Shown: positions 1 through 9,207, counted from the first letter of the stretch. The stretch: 64,000 bases of DNA from an uncultured Flavobacteriales bacterium (GCA_905181855.1 CAJIZE010000012.1:1-64000); one strand, 5' to 3'. Program-made: numbers and translations. The notes: a model not told the origin generated them from the sequence alone.

Positions 1-77
1 AATGGCTTTTAGAAACTTGGTTTCCAGATGGTCCTACCGACATGCTAAAACGAATTGTAGATTTGGCTAAACAATAG
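1..77 (+). CDS. C-terminal end of an unidentified protein, cut by the window edge
   Basis: An open frame enters from the left edge in the frame starting at base 3 and stops with TAG at 75-77. The last 24 residues end in ..DMLKRIVDLAKQ, which reads like an amphipathic C-terminal helix. The other two forward frames stop within the same stretch. Too little is present to name a family. The next gene begins about 100 bases further on in the same direction. Confidence 0.5.
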   Translation, partial: WLLETWFPDGPTDMLKRIVDLAKQ

Positions 78-179
78 CCAGCATTTAAACTTCTGAATTA
101 CCATAATAAATCAGGATTTTGAATCTATTTTCCATTATATATTAATACTCTCACCAAACTTTATAAAAACAAACAACGT

Positions 180-665
180 ATGATAAAAATTATCAAACCA
201 ATAGGGGTACTAAGTTTATTTATTTTATTGATTACAACAAGCTGTGCAAGTGGATTCAAAGACCCTGAGGCTAAAAAAAATGAAGCAGAAAAGCTTGCTA
301 TCGAATTTATAAAAGCCGTTGATAACAGTAATTTTGATGCCACTTTCGAAATGTACCATCCTAGTTTTTGGGATTATGCTACAAAAGAAGAAGTTATAGA
401 AATTTATATTAAAAACCAAACAAAGCTAGGTGCTCTTAAGGAACTAAAGCTTGAGAATATTAAAACGCAAAAAGTAAATATTGGTAAAACTGTTGATGCT
501 ATATTAATGCTTTTTGAAAATCAATATGAAAAAAAATCTACCAGGGAGAACATTTGGGTTTTAGATGATGATAATGGGGTTTTAAAAATTTCAGGGTACA
601 ACTTGGAATTAAATTCTAGTTCTCAGAATACCAATAAGCTTGATGATCAATTAAAAATAGATTAA
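180..665 (+). CDS. Small lipoprotein, DUF4019/DUF3887-like
   Basis: This 161-residue protein has a hydrophobic N-terminal segment (residues 6-20) ending in a lipobox, ITTSC, so it is predicted to be cleaved and lipidated at about Cys22. The mature part begins with charged helix (KKNEAEKLAIEFIKAVD), then a stretch with conserved aromatic residues (MYHPSFWDY) and a mixed alpha/beta tail. This layout recalls small NTF2-like domains such as DUF4019 or DUF3887; that is a resemblance, not a proven match. Its end overlaps the convergent hutH stop by four bases, leaving no room for a classical terminator between them. The function is unknown. Confidence 0.75.
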   Translation: MIKIIKPIGVLSLFILLITTSCASGFKDPEAKKNEAEKLAIEFIKAVDNSNFDATFEMYHPSFWDYATKEEVIEIYIKNQTKLGALKELKLENIKTQKVNIGKTVDAILMLFENQYEKKSTRENIWVLDDDNGVLKISGYNLELNSSSQNTNKLDDQLKID

Positions 666-2131
666 AGTTTTACAAACTCAATGGCCTTTATAATAAGATC
701 TCTCATTAGCACGTCATCAGTCACAAATGGAACTAATTTTCTAAACTCAATTTGCATGGCTTTAATCTTTGGAGCACTTTTTTGATCTCTAAATTCGATG
801 GCTTGAAACGCATTTAAGAATTCAATACCTAATATTTTCTCAAGATTTTCAACTACTTTATAGCATTTGGTTGCAGCGTTTGCTCCCATTGAAACATGGT
901 CTTCTTGTCCATTTGATGAATCAATTGAATCGATGCTCGCTGGTGTACAGAATTGCTTGTTTTGGCTCACAATTGAAGCCGCTGTGTATTGCGGAATCAT
1001 AAACCCACTGTTTACTCCAGGATTTTTAACCAAGAAAGCAGGTAATCCTCTTTGTCCTGAAATTAGCTTGTAGGTTCTACGCTCAGAAATACTACCCAAT
1101 TCTGCTAATGCGATGGCTAGTGAATCAAGCGCAAGTGCCATTGATTGGCCATGAAAGTTACCACCAGAAACAACTAAATCTTCTTCTTCAAAAACGGTTG
1201 GGTTATCAGTTACTGAAGAAATCTCGTTTTCTACAACCTGCTTTACAAAAGCAATCCATTGCCCTGATGCACCATGTACTTGTGGAGAACAACGAAAAGA
1301 ATATGGATCTTGAACTTGCGGCTTGTCACGGAAAATAATTTCGCTACCCTCAATCATATCTCTTACTTGTGCCGCAACAACCTCTTGGAAGGGTTGTTTT
1401 CTCACTTTATGAAGTGGAGCAACAAAAGCTCCATGAAGTCCATCAAAACCTTCTAATGAAACCGAAGTGGCCTTATTGGCCATTCTAAATAGGTGCTCAC
1501 CTTTGATTAAAACCTGAACACCATAAGCAGCCATAAACTGAGTTCCATTCAATAAAGCCAAGCCTTCTTTGGCTTGTAATACAATTGGTTCGATACCTAT
1601 TTTGTTTAGCGCATCAATCGATCTCATTTTAACGCCGTCAAGGTAAACTTCACCTTCGCCAAGTAACGGTAACGATAGGTGAGCCAACGGAGCTAAATCT
1701 CCTGAAGCTCCCAATGAGCCTTGTTGGTAAACAACTGGTAAAATACCATTGTTGTATAATTCAATAAGTCGTTCAACCACAATTAAACGAACACCTGAAT
1801 GGCCATAAACCATGTTTTGAATTTTCAAAAGCAGCATTGTTTTAACAACATCTGCGGGTACTTCATCACCTAATCCACAGGCATGTGATATAACCAAGTT
1901 GCGTTGTAGTTGACTTAATTGATCGTTGCTAATTACTGTATCGCAAAGTGAACCAAAACCTGTGTTAATTCCATAAATTGGCTTAGAGGCCAATGCCATT
2001 TTCTTTTCCAGGAACGTACGGTTTTGTTCAATCTGTTTTTTTGATTTTACAGAAAGCTTAACCTTATTTTTTAATGCAGATTGCACATTAGCAATGGTTA
2101 TTGACCTTGTTTCTATTTGAAAATAACCCAT
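662..2131 (-). CDS. hutH: Histidine ammonia-lyase
   Basis: Histidine ammonia-lyase removes ammonia from L-histidine to give trans-urocanate, the first step of histidine degradation in the cytoplasm. The 489-residue length is normal for the aromatic amino acid lyase family. The Ala-Ser-Gly triad that cyclises to the MIO cofactor is at about residues 142-144 in GSLGASGDLAPLAH, and the conserved YGINTGFG loop is at 53-60. The gene follows hisS with a one-base overlap of stop and start codons, so the two are probably co-transcribed. Both enzymes use histidine. No hutU, hutI or hutG is visible in the window, so the rest of the pathway must lie elsewhere or be missing. A tyrosine or phenylalanine lyase is possible but less likely. 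Confidence 0.95.
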   Translation of the reverse strand: MGYFQIETRSITIANVQSALKNKVKLSVKSKKQIEQNRTFLEKKMALASKPIYGINTGFGSLCDTVISNDQLSQLQRNLVISHACGLGDEVPADVVKTMLLLKIQNMVYGHSGVRLIVVERLIELYNNGILPVVYQQGSLGASGDLAPLAHLSLPLLGEGEVYLDGVKMRSIDALNKIGIEPIVLQAKEGLALLNGTQFMAAYGVQVLIKGEHLFRMANKATSVSLEGFDGLHGAFVAPLHKVRKQPFQEVVAAQVRDMIEGSEIIFRDKPQVQDPYSFRCSPQVHGASGQWIAFVKQVVENEISSVTDNPTVFEEEDLVVSGGNFHGQSMALALDSLAIALAELGSISERRTYKLISGQRGLPAFLVKNPGVNSGFMIPQYTAASIVSQNKQFCTPASIDSIDSSNGQEDHVSMGANAATKCYKVVENLEKILGIEFLNAFQAIEFRDQKSAPKIKAMQIEFRKLVPFVTDDVLMRDLIIKAIEFVKL

Positions 2132-3471
2132 TAATTTCGATTTAATTGTACGATAAATTCATCAACACTTAACTCTTCTTGCTCTCCACTGGCTTGGTCT
2201 TTTACTTTAATCAAGCTCGACTCTAATTCCGTTTCGCCAATAAAAACAATGTATGGTATGTTTTTGTCTTCGGCATATTTAAACTGTTTTTTCATCTTAG
2301 CGTTGTCCGGATATATTTCGCAAGATATACCGTTTGCTCGTAAATCGGCTGCGGCTTCCATACAACGTTCCACTTCTTTGTCGCCAAAATTCATGAACAA
2401 TACTTTGGCAGCTGAGCCAATGTTGTCAGGATACAAACCTTTATCCTCAAGTAAATCGTAGATGCGGTCAGCGCCAAAAGAAACACCTACACCCGACATA
2501 TCTTTTAATCCAAAAACACCTGTTAGATCATCGTATCTACCTCCACCACAGATGGATGAATTGAAATCAGGATGGGTTACCTCGATGATTGCCCCAGTAT
2601 AATAATTAAGTCCACGAGCAAGAGTTGCATCAAATTCAATATTTTCAATTCCAGATAATTTGGTTTTCGCAAACACCTCATCCAGTTCATTAAAACCTGT
2701 TAAATCAATATTTGAAATGGCCATAAGAGCCTTTAATTCAGCATAATAATTAATTGCATTAGCCTTTAGAGCAATTAATGCTTTTAATTTTTCGGATTGA
2801 CTTTCGTTAAATCCTTTTTCAACTAATTCTTTCAGAACTCCCTCCTCGCCTATCTTGTCTATTTTATCAAGGGCAACAGTAAAGTCCACAAAACTATTTT
2901 CGGCATCAACATATTTAGCCATCGATAAAAGAATCTTGCGGTTGTTTATTTTAATAGTTACATCTGGCAAACCCAAAGCCTTAAAACCCGTCGACATAAT
3001 CTGAACTAACTCAACCTCATTGTTCAATGATTTTGAACCAATTACATCTACATCACACTGAAAAAACTCGCGGTAACGTCCTTTTTGGGGGCGATCCGCT
3101 CTCCAAACTGGTTGAATTTGATACCGTTTAAAAGGAAAAGTAATGTCGTTTTGATATTGCACGACCATACGTGCGAACGGAACGGTTAAGTCGTAGCGCA
3201 AAGCTTCAGCAGCTAACTCCTTTTGAGATGTATTCTCTTGATTTAGCGCTTTGGTTAGCTTATCACCTCGGTTTAATATTTTAAAAATCAATCGATCTCC
3301 TTCCTCACCGTACTTTCCTGTAAGGGTTTCTAATTTCTCCATAGCAGGAGTTTCAACAGGTAAAAACCCATGACTTTCAAACACCGATTTAAGGGTATTG
3401 AAGATGTATATTCTTTTGGCCGCTTGCTCTGGTAAAAAATCTCTTGTTCCTTTTGGTATTGATGGTTTCAT
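2131..3471 (-). CDS. hisS: Histidine--tRNA ligase
   Basis: This is the class II aminoacyl-tRNA synthetase that charges tRNA-His. At 446 residues it has the usual length. Visible landmarks are the N-terminal PKGTRDFLP (6-14), motif 2 around RADRPQKGRYREFFQCD (124-140), the histidine-specific LARGLNYYTG (284-293), the GGGRYDDL loop (309-316) and motif 3 GVGVSFGADRI (327-337). A C-terminal anticodon-binding domain follows. The gene leads a two-gene unit with hutH and is read leftwards. The 150 bases upstream hold no gene. Confidence 0.97.
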   Translation of the reverse strand: MKPSIPKGTRDFLPEQAAKRIYIFNTLKSVFESHGFLPVETPAMEKLETLTGKYGEEGDRLIFKILNRGDKLTKALNQENTSQKELAAEALRYDLTVPFARMVVQYQNDITFPFKRYQIQPVWRADRPQKGRYREFFQCDVDVIGSKSLNNEVELVQIMSTGFKALGLPDVTIKINNRKILLSMAKYVDAENSFVDFTVALDKIDKIGEEGVLKELVEKGFNESQSEKLKALIALKANAINYYAELKALMAISNIDLTGFNELDEVFAKTKLSGIENIEFDATLARGLNYYTGAIIEVTHPDFNSSICGGGRYDDLTGVFGLKDMSGVGVSFGADRIYDLLEDKGLYPDNIGSAAKVLFMNFGDKEVERCMEAAADLRANGISCEIYPDNAKMKKQFKYAEDKNIPYIVFIGETELESSLIKVKDQASGEQEELSVDEFIVQLNRN

Positions 3472-3618
3472 CGAAAATTTTTGACAAAGTAAAGAGAATT
3501 GCGGTTTTGGTATGCTTAATGAAACAATTAATCGTTAGAGATGATGAATCTCAGTTGTCAACTTCATTTTAATCAGTGCTATTATCCAGTAGTATTCTCA
3601 TATTTGAAAACAAAAATC

Positions 3619-3693
3619 ATGGAAGGATTTAAAACCATTATTGAACCATTTAGAATTAAAATGGTTGAAGCTACCAAAATTGACAACTGCTAA
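3619..3693 (+). pseudogene. tnaA: Tryptophanase N-terminal remnant (24 codons)
   Basis: An ATG at 3619 opens a 24-codon frame ending in TAA at 3691-3693. Its peptide, FKTIIEPFRIKMVEATK, strongly resembles the start of tryptophanases from Bacteroidota, which begin with an EPFRIKMVEP-like segment. After about 20 residues the resemblance stops at the premature TAA. The remaining 430 or so codons are absent. Immediately downstream lies the tail of an AraC-type regulator, so the break looks like a deletion joining two unrelated genes. The tryptophanase identification rests on a short segment and is therefore moderate. Confidence 0.5.
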
Positions 3694-3696
3694 TGA

Positions 3697-3882
3697 ATGC
3701 ATACAATACCTAAAAAATGGGCTACAAAGTTATTGTCTGAAAGCACCAAGAGTATTTCAGACATCTGCTTTGAATGCGGATTTAACAACTTTTCTAATTT
3801 CAATAAACTGTTTAAAGAATTCACCGGCAAAAACGCTTCGAAATACCGCAGCGAAATGAAACGGATGGTGCGGGAAAAGTGA
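3697..3882 (+). pseudogene. AraC-family regulator C-terminal remnant
   Basis: This 61-codon frame encodes the second helix-turn-helix of an AraC/XylS-type activator: KSISDICFECGFNNFSNFNK followed by FKEFTGKNASKYR. A complete AraC domain needs about 100 residues, plus usually a sensor domain. Here the first helix-turn-helix is missing, and an in-frame TGA lies directly before the apparent ATG. I read it as the leftover 3' end of a deleted gene. A functional 61-residue DNA-binding peptide cannot be excluded but is unlikely. Confidence 0.7.
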
Positions 3883-4064
3883 ATCATGGCAGCCTAAGAA
3901 CTCATTCCGTCGCTCTGTGACACCTTCCCCACTTCGATATGCTCAGTGCAGGCAAGGAAGGAACTGGATTTCGAAATGGGAAGAAAGTATCGGGAAATCA
4001 AAAAAAGTTCCTATTACTTCTTCCTTTTAACTTTTCCCTCTTCGCTTATAACTAATGCCTAGCT
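3883..4064. other. Non-coding remnant stretch with a possible dispersed repeat
   Basis: No plausible gene is seen here. The part from about 3900 to 3962 is visibly more GC-rich than its surroundings and carries opposed CCTTCC (3923) and GGAAGG (3956) arms. It resembles short dispersed intergenic repeats found in Bacteroidota, but no second copy is visible in this window, so the repeat call is only a suggestion. Confidence 0.25.
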
Positions 4065-5273
4065 CTAATGATGATGTCCGTGGCCACCAGTTCCTTTGTT
4101 CATTTCAGCCATTAAGTAATAGGCGCCTTTGGTAACTACTTTAATCTCTTCGGGCAGGTATTCGGCAGGCACAACATGGGTAAAGCCCATATCGCTTACG
4201 CCCGTGTTTACTTCGATTTTCTTAAAAATATACTCGTCCTCATGGCCTTCTTCGTTGCTTTTCGAAATCATTGCAAAAATGTAATCAAGCCCTTCGTGGT
4301 TTACAATAGCATCGTTTGGCAAAGCCATTACTGTTTCGTTGTTGGTTATGATGCGAGCATCCACATACATACCTGGCAATAAGTTACCTGTTGGATTGTC
4401 AATTTCGGCATGTACTAAAACTGCTTTTGGATCGTCTTCAAACGATTTACCAACCGAAAAAATTCTACCTCGGTACAGCGAATCTTTCCTACTGGTAATA
4501 CTAAAGTCTACCTCCTGCCCTATCTCAACTCGCTGTATGTCCTTTTCATAAACCCTTAAATCAATATGAATGTGGTCGTTATCTATAATAGTAAAAAGAT
4601 TGTTTTCAGCTAAAGTGTAAATCCCAATGTTGGTATTTATTTGATGAATAAAACCCGGAATTGGAGCCTTAATTGGAAACCTTGAAATTAGCTCGCCCTT
4701 GGTAATGTTTTTAACATCAAGCTGCAACAATTCAAGTTGCGCCTTGCTCGACAAAAGCATTGAGTTGATTTGGTTGTAATCGTTTTGTGCTTCTTGCACT
4801 GCTTGTAACGAAGTTGCACTATCAGCGTACAATTGCTCTGCTCTTTGCAATTCTGTTTTCTGAAACTCAAGGTTTGAATGGGCTTGTAAAAACTCTTCTT
4901 GCAACTCAATTAAACTTGGGTTTTCTAAATAAGCCAAAATTTGACCTTTGGTTACTTTCTGACCAATAAGCACATCAATGCTTACTACTTTGCCAGCTAA
5001 TATTGAACTAACCAAAGCTTTTTTGTGAGGTGGTAACTCCAGACGCCCGTTTGATTTTACTGATGAACTCAGATTGATGTTGGTAAACGAACCCATTTCA
5101 ATTTGCATTACCTCCATTTGTTGAGCAACCAAATGTACCATGTCTTCAGCGGGTTCATCATAAGCATGTTCATCCTCCTGTTCGACTGCCTTAGCTTCGT
5201 TGTTTTTAGGACTAGTACAACTCACCATCCAAAAGAGGGGAAGAATTGCCAAAAGTTTTATAGAATAATTCAT
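4065..5273 (-). CDS. czcB: Periplasmic adaptor subunit of a CzcCBA-type metal efflux pump
   Basis: This 402-residue lipoprotein (lipobox WMVSC, Cys19) is a membrane-fusion protein of an RND heavy-metal exporter. It bridges the inner-membrane pump to an outer-membrane channel. The mature protein shows the expected order: a barrel-sandwich/lipoyl half (about 80-120, ending LAYLENPSL), a coiled-coil hairpin rich in Gln, Glu and Leu (about 120-190), the second lipoyl half (PIKAPIPGFIHQ), then beta-barrel and membrane-proximal domains. The C-terminus ends in GGHGHHH, and there is an acidic and His-containing stretch after the lipid anchor; both could bind metal. It starts five bases after the pump gene ends, so they form one transcript. 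Confidence 0.9.
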   Translation of the reverse strand: MNYSIKLLAILPLFWMVSCTSPKNNEAKAVEQEDEHAYDEPAEDMVHLVAQQMEVMQIEMGSFTNINLSSSVKSNGRLELPPHKKALVSSILAGKVVSIDVLIGQKVTKGQILAYLENPSLIELQEEFLQAHSNLEFQKTELQRAEQLYADSATSLQAVQEAQNDYNQINSMLLSSKAQLELLQLDVKNITKGELISRFPIKAPIPGFIHQINTNIGIYTLAENNLFTIIDNDHIHIDLRVYEKDIQRVEIGQEVDFSITSRKDSLYRGRIFSVGKSFEDDPKAVLVHAEIDNPTGNLLPGMYVDARIITNNETVMALPNDAIVNHEGLDYIFAMISKSNEEGHEDEYIFKKIEVNTGVSDMGFTHVVPAEYLPEEIKVVTKGAYYLMAEMNKGTGGHGHHH

Positions 5274-5278
5274 CTGAA

Positions 5279-8200
5279 TTAATTTTTTGATTTTTTATTA
5301 ATAGATTTTGGCTCAAAGACCGAATACAATACTGGCAGAACCACTAAGGTTAAAAAGGTAGCAGATATTAAACCACCGATCACTACTGTTGCTAATGGAC
5401 GTTGCACTTCGGCACCTGCATTACCTGATAAAGCCATCGGCAGAAAGCCAAGAGCAGCCACTGCTGCAGTAAGTAAAACCGGTCGAAATCGTGTTTTTGT
5501 TCCTTCTAAAATCCGTTCTTTTATATCCGTTTTACCTTCTTCTTTAAGTCGGTTGAAATAGGCAATTAACACAATTCCGTTTAACACTGCCACACCAAAA
5601 AGGGCAATAAATCCAACACCTGCAGAAATGCTAAAAGGCATATCGCGCAGCCATAAAGCATAAATGCCACCAATGGCTGAGAGCGGAATTGCTGAGAATA
5701 TTAACAGCGATTGCTTAACCGATTGAAAGGTAAAAAACAATAGTACCAAAATGAGGAGTAATGCAGCAGGCACTGCAATTGAAAGTCGTTTCTTTGCTTC
5801 AACTAAATTCTCAAACTGGCCTCCATATTCAATATGATACCCTGCAGGCATTATTAAGTTTGAATTTATTTCACTTTGTATTTCTTCTATCAAACCTTCT
5901 AAATCTCGATTACGGGCATTTACACCAATAACAACTCTACGTTGTGCGTTTTCACGCGATATTTGGGCAGGCCCCAATTTGTAATCGATGTCTGCCACGG
6001 CATAAAGCGGAATTTGTTGACCTGAAGGTAAGCCGATAAAAAGGTTTCTTATTTCTGTGATGTCGTGCCTAAAATGTTCTTGCATTCTGATTACCAAATC
6101 AAAACGACGCTCCTCTTCAAAAACGCTGTTGATAATTTCGCCTGCAAAAGCTGCTCGAATTGTTTGGTTTATGTCGGCAATGGTTAAGCCGTATTGAGCA
6201 ATCTTGTTTCGGTTGTAATCGATTATAATTTGGGGTAACCCTTGCGTTTGCTCAACTCTAATATCGCCTGCTCCCTGAATTGTTTCAATTATTTGTTCAG
6301 TTTGGGTTGCTAGTCCATCCAGTATTTCCATGTTCTCACCAAAAATTTTGATTGCAACATCCTCACGCACCCCAGCAATCAGTTCATTAAACCGCATTTG
6401 TATTGGTTGAGTAAACTCATATTCAACGCCAGGAATCTGACTTAACTTTTCTTCCATCACCTCAAACATCTCCTCTTTTGAAGATGCAGTAACCCATTCG
6501 CTCTTGGGTTTCATTTTCACCATAATGTCGCCAACTTCAATCGGCATTGGATCGGTTGGAATTTCAGCCGTTCCAATTTTACTGACCACCATTTCTATTT
6601 CGGGAAAATTCCGCAATAAATTGGCTTGAATTTTCTTAGAAACTTCAATACTTTGGTTTAGTGAACTGCCAGGTGGTAATATTTGATGTAGCGCAAAGTC
6701 GCCTTCTTCAAGCGTTGGTATAAACTCTCCACCCATCCTGTTAAAAGTAATTAGACTAGCTACTAACAATGCAAAGCTTACCGCGATGGTTGTTGCTTTG
6801 TTTCTTAAGGCGAAGTTGAGCCAAGGTTGATACCATTTATATAGTACATCAATTATTCGGTCTGAGAAGGTTCTTTTGCTTGAGATGTCTTTTTTAATAA
6901 ACAACGCCATCATCATAGGCACATAAGTCATTGAAAGTATTAATGCCCCCAGTATTGCGAAACTTACCGTTTTTGCCATTGGCCCGAACATCTTACCTTC
7001 AATGCCAACCAATGCTAAAATTGGTAAATACACTATCAAAATGATGATTTCGCCAAAGGCAGCTGAACTTCTAATTTTTGATGAAGCAGTATGAACTTCA
7101 CTGTTCATAAGTGATTGGGTTAATTGTTTGCCAGTAAATTTCAAACTGAGCCGATGCAGTATTGCTTCTACAATTATTACTGAGCCATCTACAATTAGTC
7201 CGAAATCTATCGCGCCAAGCGACATTAAATTGGCCGAAACCCCAAACAAATTCATTAAACAAATAGCGAACAACATGGCCAACGGAATAACCGAAGCTAC
7301 GATTAATCCACCTCGCAAATTCCCAAGCAGCAATACCAAAACAAAAATGACAATTAATCCACCTTCAATTAAATTGGTTGATACAGTATTAATGGTTCTA
7401 CCTATCAATTGCGACCGATCTAGGTAAGGCATTATGGTTAACCCTTTGGGCAACGTTGTTTTAATTTTTTCGATGCGTTCTTTAACCGCTTGAACCACTT
7501 CATATGAGTTTGCACCTTTAAGCATGAGCGTTTGACCTCCTACAACTTCTCCTGTTGCATTGTACGTTAAAGCTCCGTAACGTGGAGCGCTACCATACCC
7601 TACTTTAGCAATATCTCTGATTAGAATAGGAATTCCCCCGATATTTTTCACCACAATATTTTCGATGTCCTCGAGATTTTTTACAGTTCCCTCACCTCTT
7701 ATAAAGTAGGTGTTGTATTTCTTTTCTATATAGCTACTACCAAGGTTTTCGTTATTTTTTTGTACTGCTTCCATCACTTGAGCAATGTTGATTTCCAAAC
7801 TATTAAGCTTGTTCGGGTTGATTGCTACTTCGTATTGTTTTAAATGACCTCCCCAACCACTGACTTCAATTACACCGGGTGTTCCTGCCAATTGCCGTTT
7901 TACAATCCAATCGTTAATCGTTCTTAGCTCGGTATCTGTGTAGGCTGTGTCGCAATCTTCGGTTGTGGTTAAAATATATTGATACACTTCTCCTAATCCT
8001 GTTGAGTTTGGACCAAGTTGTGGCGATCCAAACTCCTTTGGTATTTCGTTTTCAGCAAATTTTATTTGCTCTGAAATAAGTTGACGAGCCAAATAGGTAT
8101 CAAAATCATCGGTAAAAACCACGGTAATTACAGAAAGTCCGTAACGAGAAACAGACCGTATTTCAACTACTTCTGGTAAATTAGCCAACCTCGATTCGAG

Positions 8201-8407
8201 AGGAAACGTTATGTATTGCTCAATTTCTTGAGGTGCAAGATTGGGCGATTGGGTAATTACTTGAACCTGATTGGTCGTAATATCTGGAACCGCATCGATA
8301 GGGATTCTACTTATCGAAAAAATACCCCATACAATTAAGGCAAGTATAAATACGCCTATTACTAACTTGTTGTTTATGGAATAATGGATGAGTTTATCAA
8401 TCATCAC
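5279..8407 (-). CDS. czcA: CzcA-family heavy-metal RND efflux transporter
   Basis: This proton-driven inner-membrane pump exports divalent metal ions. Its 1042 residues and twelve membrane segments in two blocks are typical of the HME-RND family. The family signature with the proton-relay acidic residues is AIDFGLIVDGSVIIVEA (residues 399-415). Aligned by eye with Escherichia coli CusA, the three methionines that bind Cu(I)/Ag(I) (M573, M623, M672) correspond to Val in PMPIEV, Leu in QMRFNEL and Leu in AQYGLTI. The sequence therefore fits a Zn/Co/Cd/Ni-type pump better than a copper pump. The substrate remains inferred. Many Bacteroidota homologues are followed by or fused to a TolC-like channel; none is present here. 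Confidence 0.92.
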   Translation of the reverse strand: MMIDKLIHYSINNKLVIGVFILALIVWGIFSISRIPIDAVPDITTNQVQVITQSPNLAPQEIEQYITFPLESRLANLPEVVEIRSVSRYGLSVITVVFTDDFDTYLARQLISEQIKFAENEIPKEFGSPQLGPNSTGLGEVYQYILTTTEDCDTAYTDTELRTINDWIVKRQLAGTPGVIEVSGWGGHLKQYEVAINPNKLNSLEINIAQVMEAVQKNNENLGSSYIEKKYNTYFIRGEGTVKNLEDIENIVVKNIGGIPILIRDIAKVGYGSAPRYGALTYNATGEVVGGQTLMLKGANSYEVVQAVKERIEKIKTTLPKGLTIMPYLDRSQLIGRTINTVSTNLIEGGLIVIFVLVLLLGNLRGGLIVASVIPLAMLFAICLMNLFGVSANLMSLGAIDFGLIVDGSVIIVEAILHRLSLKFTGKQLTQSLMNSEVHTASSKIRSSAAFGEIIILIVYLPILALVGIEGKMFGPMAKTVSFAILGALILSMTYVPMMMALFIKKDISSKRTFSDRIIDVLYKWYQPWLNFALRNKATTIAVSFALLVASLITFNRMGGEFIPTLEEGDFALHQILPPGSSLNQSIEVSKKIQANLLRNFPEIEMVVSKIGTAEIPTDPMPIEVGDIMVKMKPKSEWVTASSKEEMFEVMEEKLSQIPGVEYEFTQPIQMRFNELIAGVREDVAIKIFGENMEILDGLATQTEQIIETIQGAGDIRVEQTQGLPQIIIDYNRNKIAQYGLTIADINQTIRAAFAGEIINSVFEEERRFDLVIRMQEHFRHDITEIRNLFIGLPSGQQIPLYAVADIDYKLGPAQISRENAQRRVVIGVNARNRDLEGLIEEIQSEINSNLIMPAGYHIEYGGQFENLVEAKKRLSIAVPAALLLILVLLFFTFQSVKQSLLIFSAIPLSAIGGIYALWLRDMPFSISAGVGFIALFGVAVLNGIVLIAYFNRLKEEGKTDIKERILEGTKTRFRPVLLTAAVAALGFLPMALSGNAGAEVQRPLATVVIGGLISATFLTLVVLPVLYSVFEPKSINKKSKN

Positions 8408-8433
8408 TTAAATTGTTAATGTGTTATTGAATT

Positions 8434-8458
8434 GCTGTTAAATAGTAATATTAACAGC
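8434..8458. promoter_or_regulatory. Inverted repeat between the His-rich gene and czcA
   Basis: GCTGTTAA at 8434-8441 pairs with TTAACAGC at 8451-8458 across a nine-base loop. It lies in the 88-base gap upstream of czcA. It could be a transcript hairpin tuning expression between the two genes, or a protein-binding site. No T-tract follows on either strand, so it is not a convincing terminator. Confidence 0.3.
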
Positions 8459-8495
8459 GTTAAACCAGTTCAGTGGCTTTTCTGAACGAACTACA

Positions 8496-8915
8496 TTAAC
8501 AAATTGGTGGAGCTCTGTCTTTTAGGTTTTGTGTTCTAAAAGCAGAATGGACAAAATGTATTTCTGATAAAACAAAACCACTTAATTGGACCTGATTTAA
8601 AACTTCAAAATCGTGAGGAAATAAAAATGCTAAATGGTGATTTGAATATTTAGGACTTGTATCTTGAACAGCCAAATGTTGAAACTGATCTTGATTGTCG
8701 TGGATTTTAGATTCTGATAATACGCTAATTAAAACGCTCCAAAAATCAGAATTCTCATGTCCGCGAAGTGCTCCATCGTGCTGATGTTCTTCATGGTTTT
8801 TAGTAAAAAAATGATTAATCTCAGAATGATGGCAATGTGGAATAATGTTGTGTCCTAGAATTAAGGCATAACAAAACAAAAAGAAAAAAGCCCAACGGGT
8901 TGATACCATTTTCAT
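8496..8915 (-). CDS. Small His-rich exported protein heading the metal-efflux operon
   Basis: This 139-residue protein has one N-terminal hydrophobic segment (about 7-24), likely a signal peptide or anchor. It is followed by histidine-rich stretches (HCHHSEINHFF, NHEEHQHDG) and ends in LKDRAPPIC. Small proteins with a similar layout and an R-x-PP-like C-terminus occur at the head of Cus/Czc-type operons in Bacteroidota. The His clusters suggest periplasmic metal capture, which is inference. It is read in the same direction as czcA with an 88-base gap. A -7-like TATTTTTG lies at 8928-8921, a few bases before its ATG on the same strand, suggesting a short leader. Confidence 0.7.
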   Translation of the reverse strand: MKMVSTRWAFFFLFCYALILGHNIIPHCHHSEINHFFTKNHEEHQHDGALRGHENSDFWSVLISVLSESKIHDNQDQFQHLAVQDTSPKYSNHHLAFLFPHDFEVLNQVQLSGFVLSEIHFVHSAFRTQNLKDRAPPIC

Positions 8916-8940
8916 TGGTGCAAAAATAAGTATAAGTTTA

Positions 8941-9207
8941 TTGGTGGGTGAGTTAGTGGGTTTACAGCTAGATAATTTGGTGTCTCGGCTAATTACTGTT
9001 TACCGTCAACCGAACAAACCGACAACTAAAGTAAGACAACCTTTTCTTAATTTCACCTACTTATCAATGATGCAAAACATGGTTATTGGTCTGTTTTTTA
9101 TTGATGATAAATCGGGGTTACCGAGTATTCAAACCAACAAACTTTATGGTGGTATAAGCTATCGAAAGAAGGTTAGCATGCGCGAGTTTTCTGCCAGGCC
9201 AAAATAA
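8941..9207 (+). CDS. Doubtful 88-codon open frame, possibly a gene fragment
   Basis: The frame opens with TTG at 8941 and has no in-frame ATG start near its beginning. The middle contains an unremarkable mix of aromatic and polar residues, and the end (GGISYRKKVSM) faintly recalls the last strand of an outer-membrane beta-barrel. No family was recognised. It sits between the metal-efflux operon and a dead insertion sequence, an area rich in gene stubs, so a fragment of a lost gene is the likeliest reading. Confidence 0.2.
   Translation: MVGELVGLQLDNLVSRLITVYRQPNKPTTKVRQPFLNFTYLSMMQNMVIGLFFIDDKSGLPSIQTNKLYGGISYRKKVSMREFSARPK

Noticed and set aside
3690-3887. A 65-codon frame on the minus strand opposite the AraC remnant
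   Set aside because: It is the antisense shadow of the clear helix-turn-helix on the plus strand.
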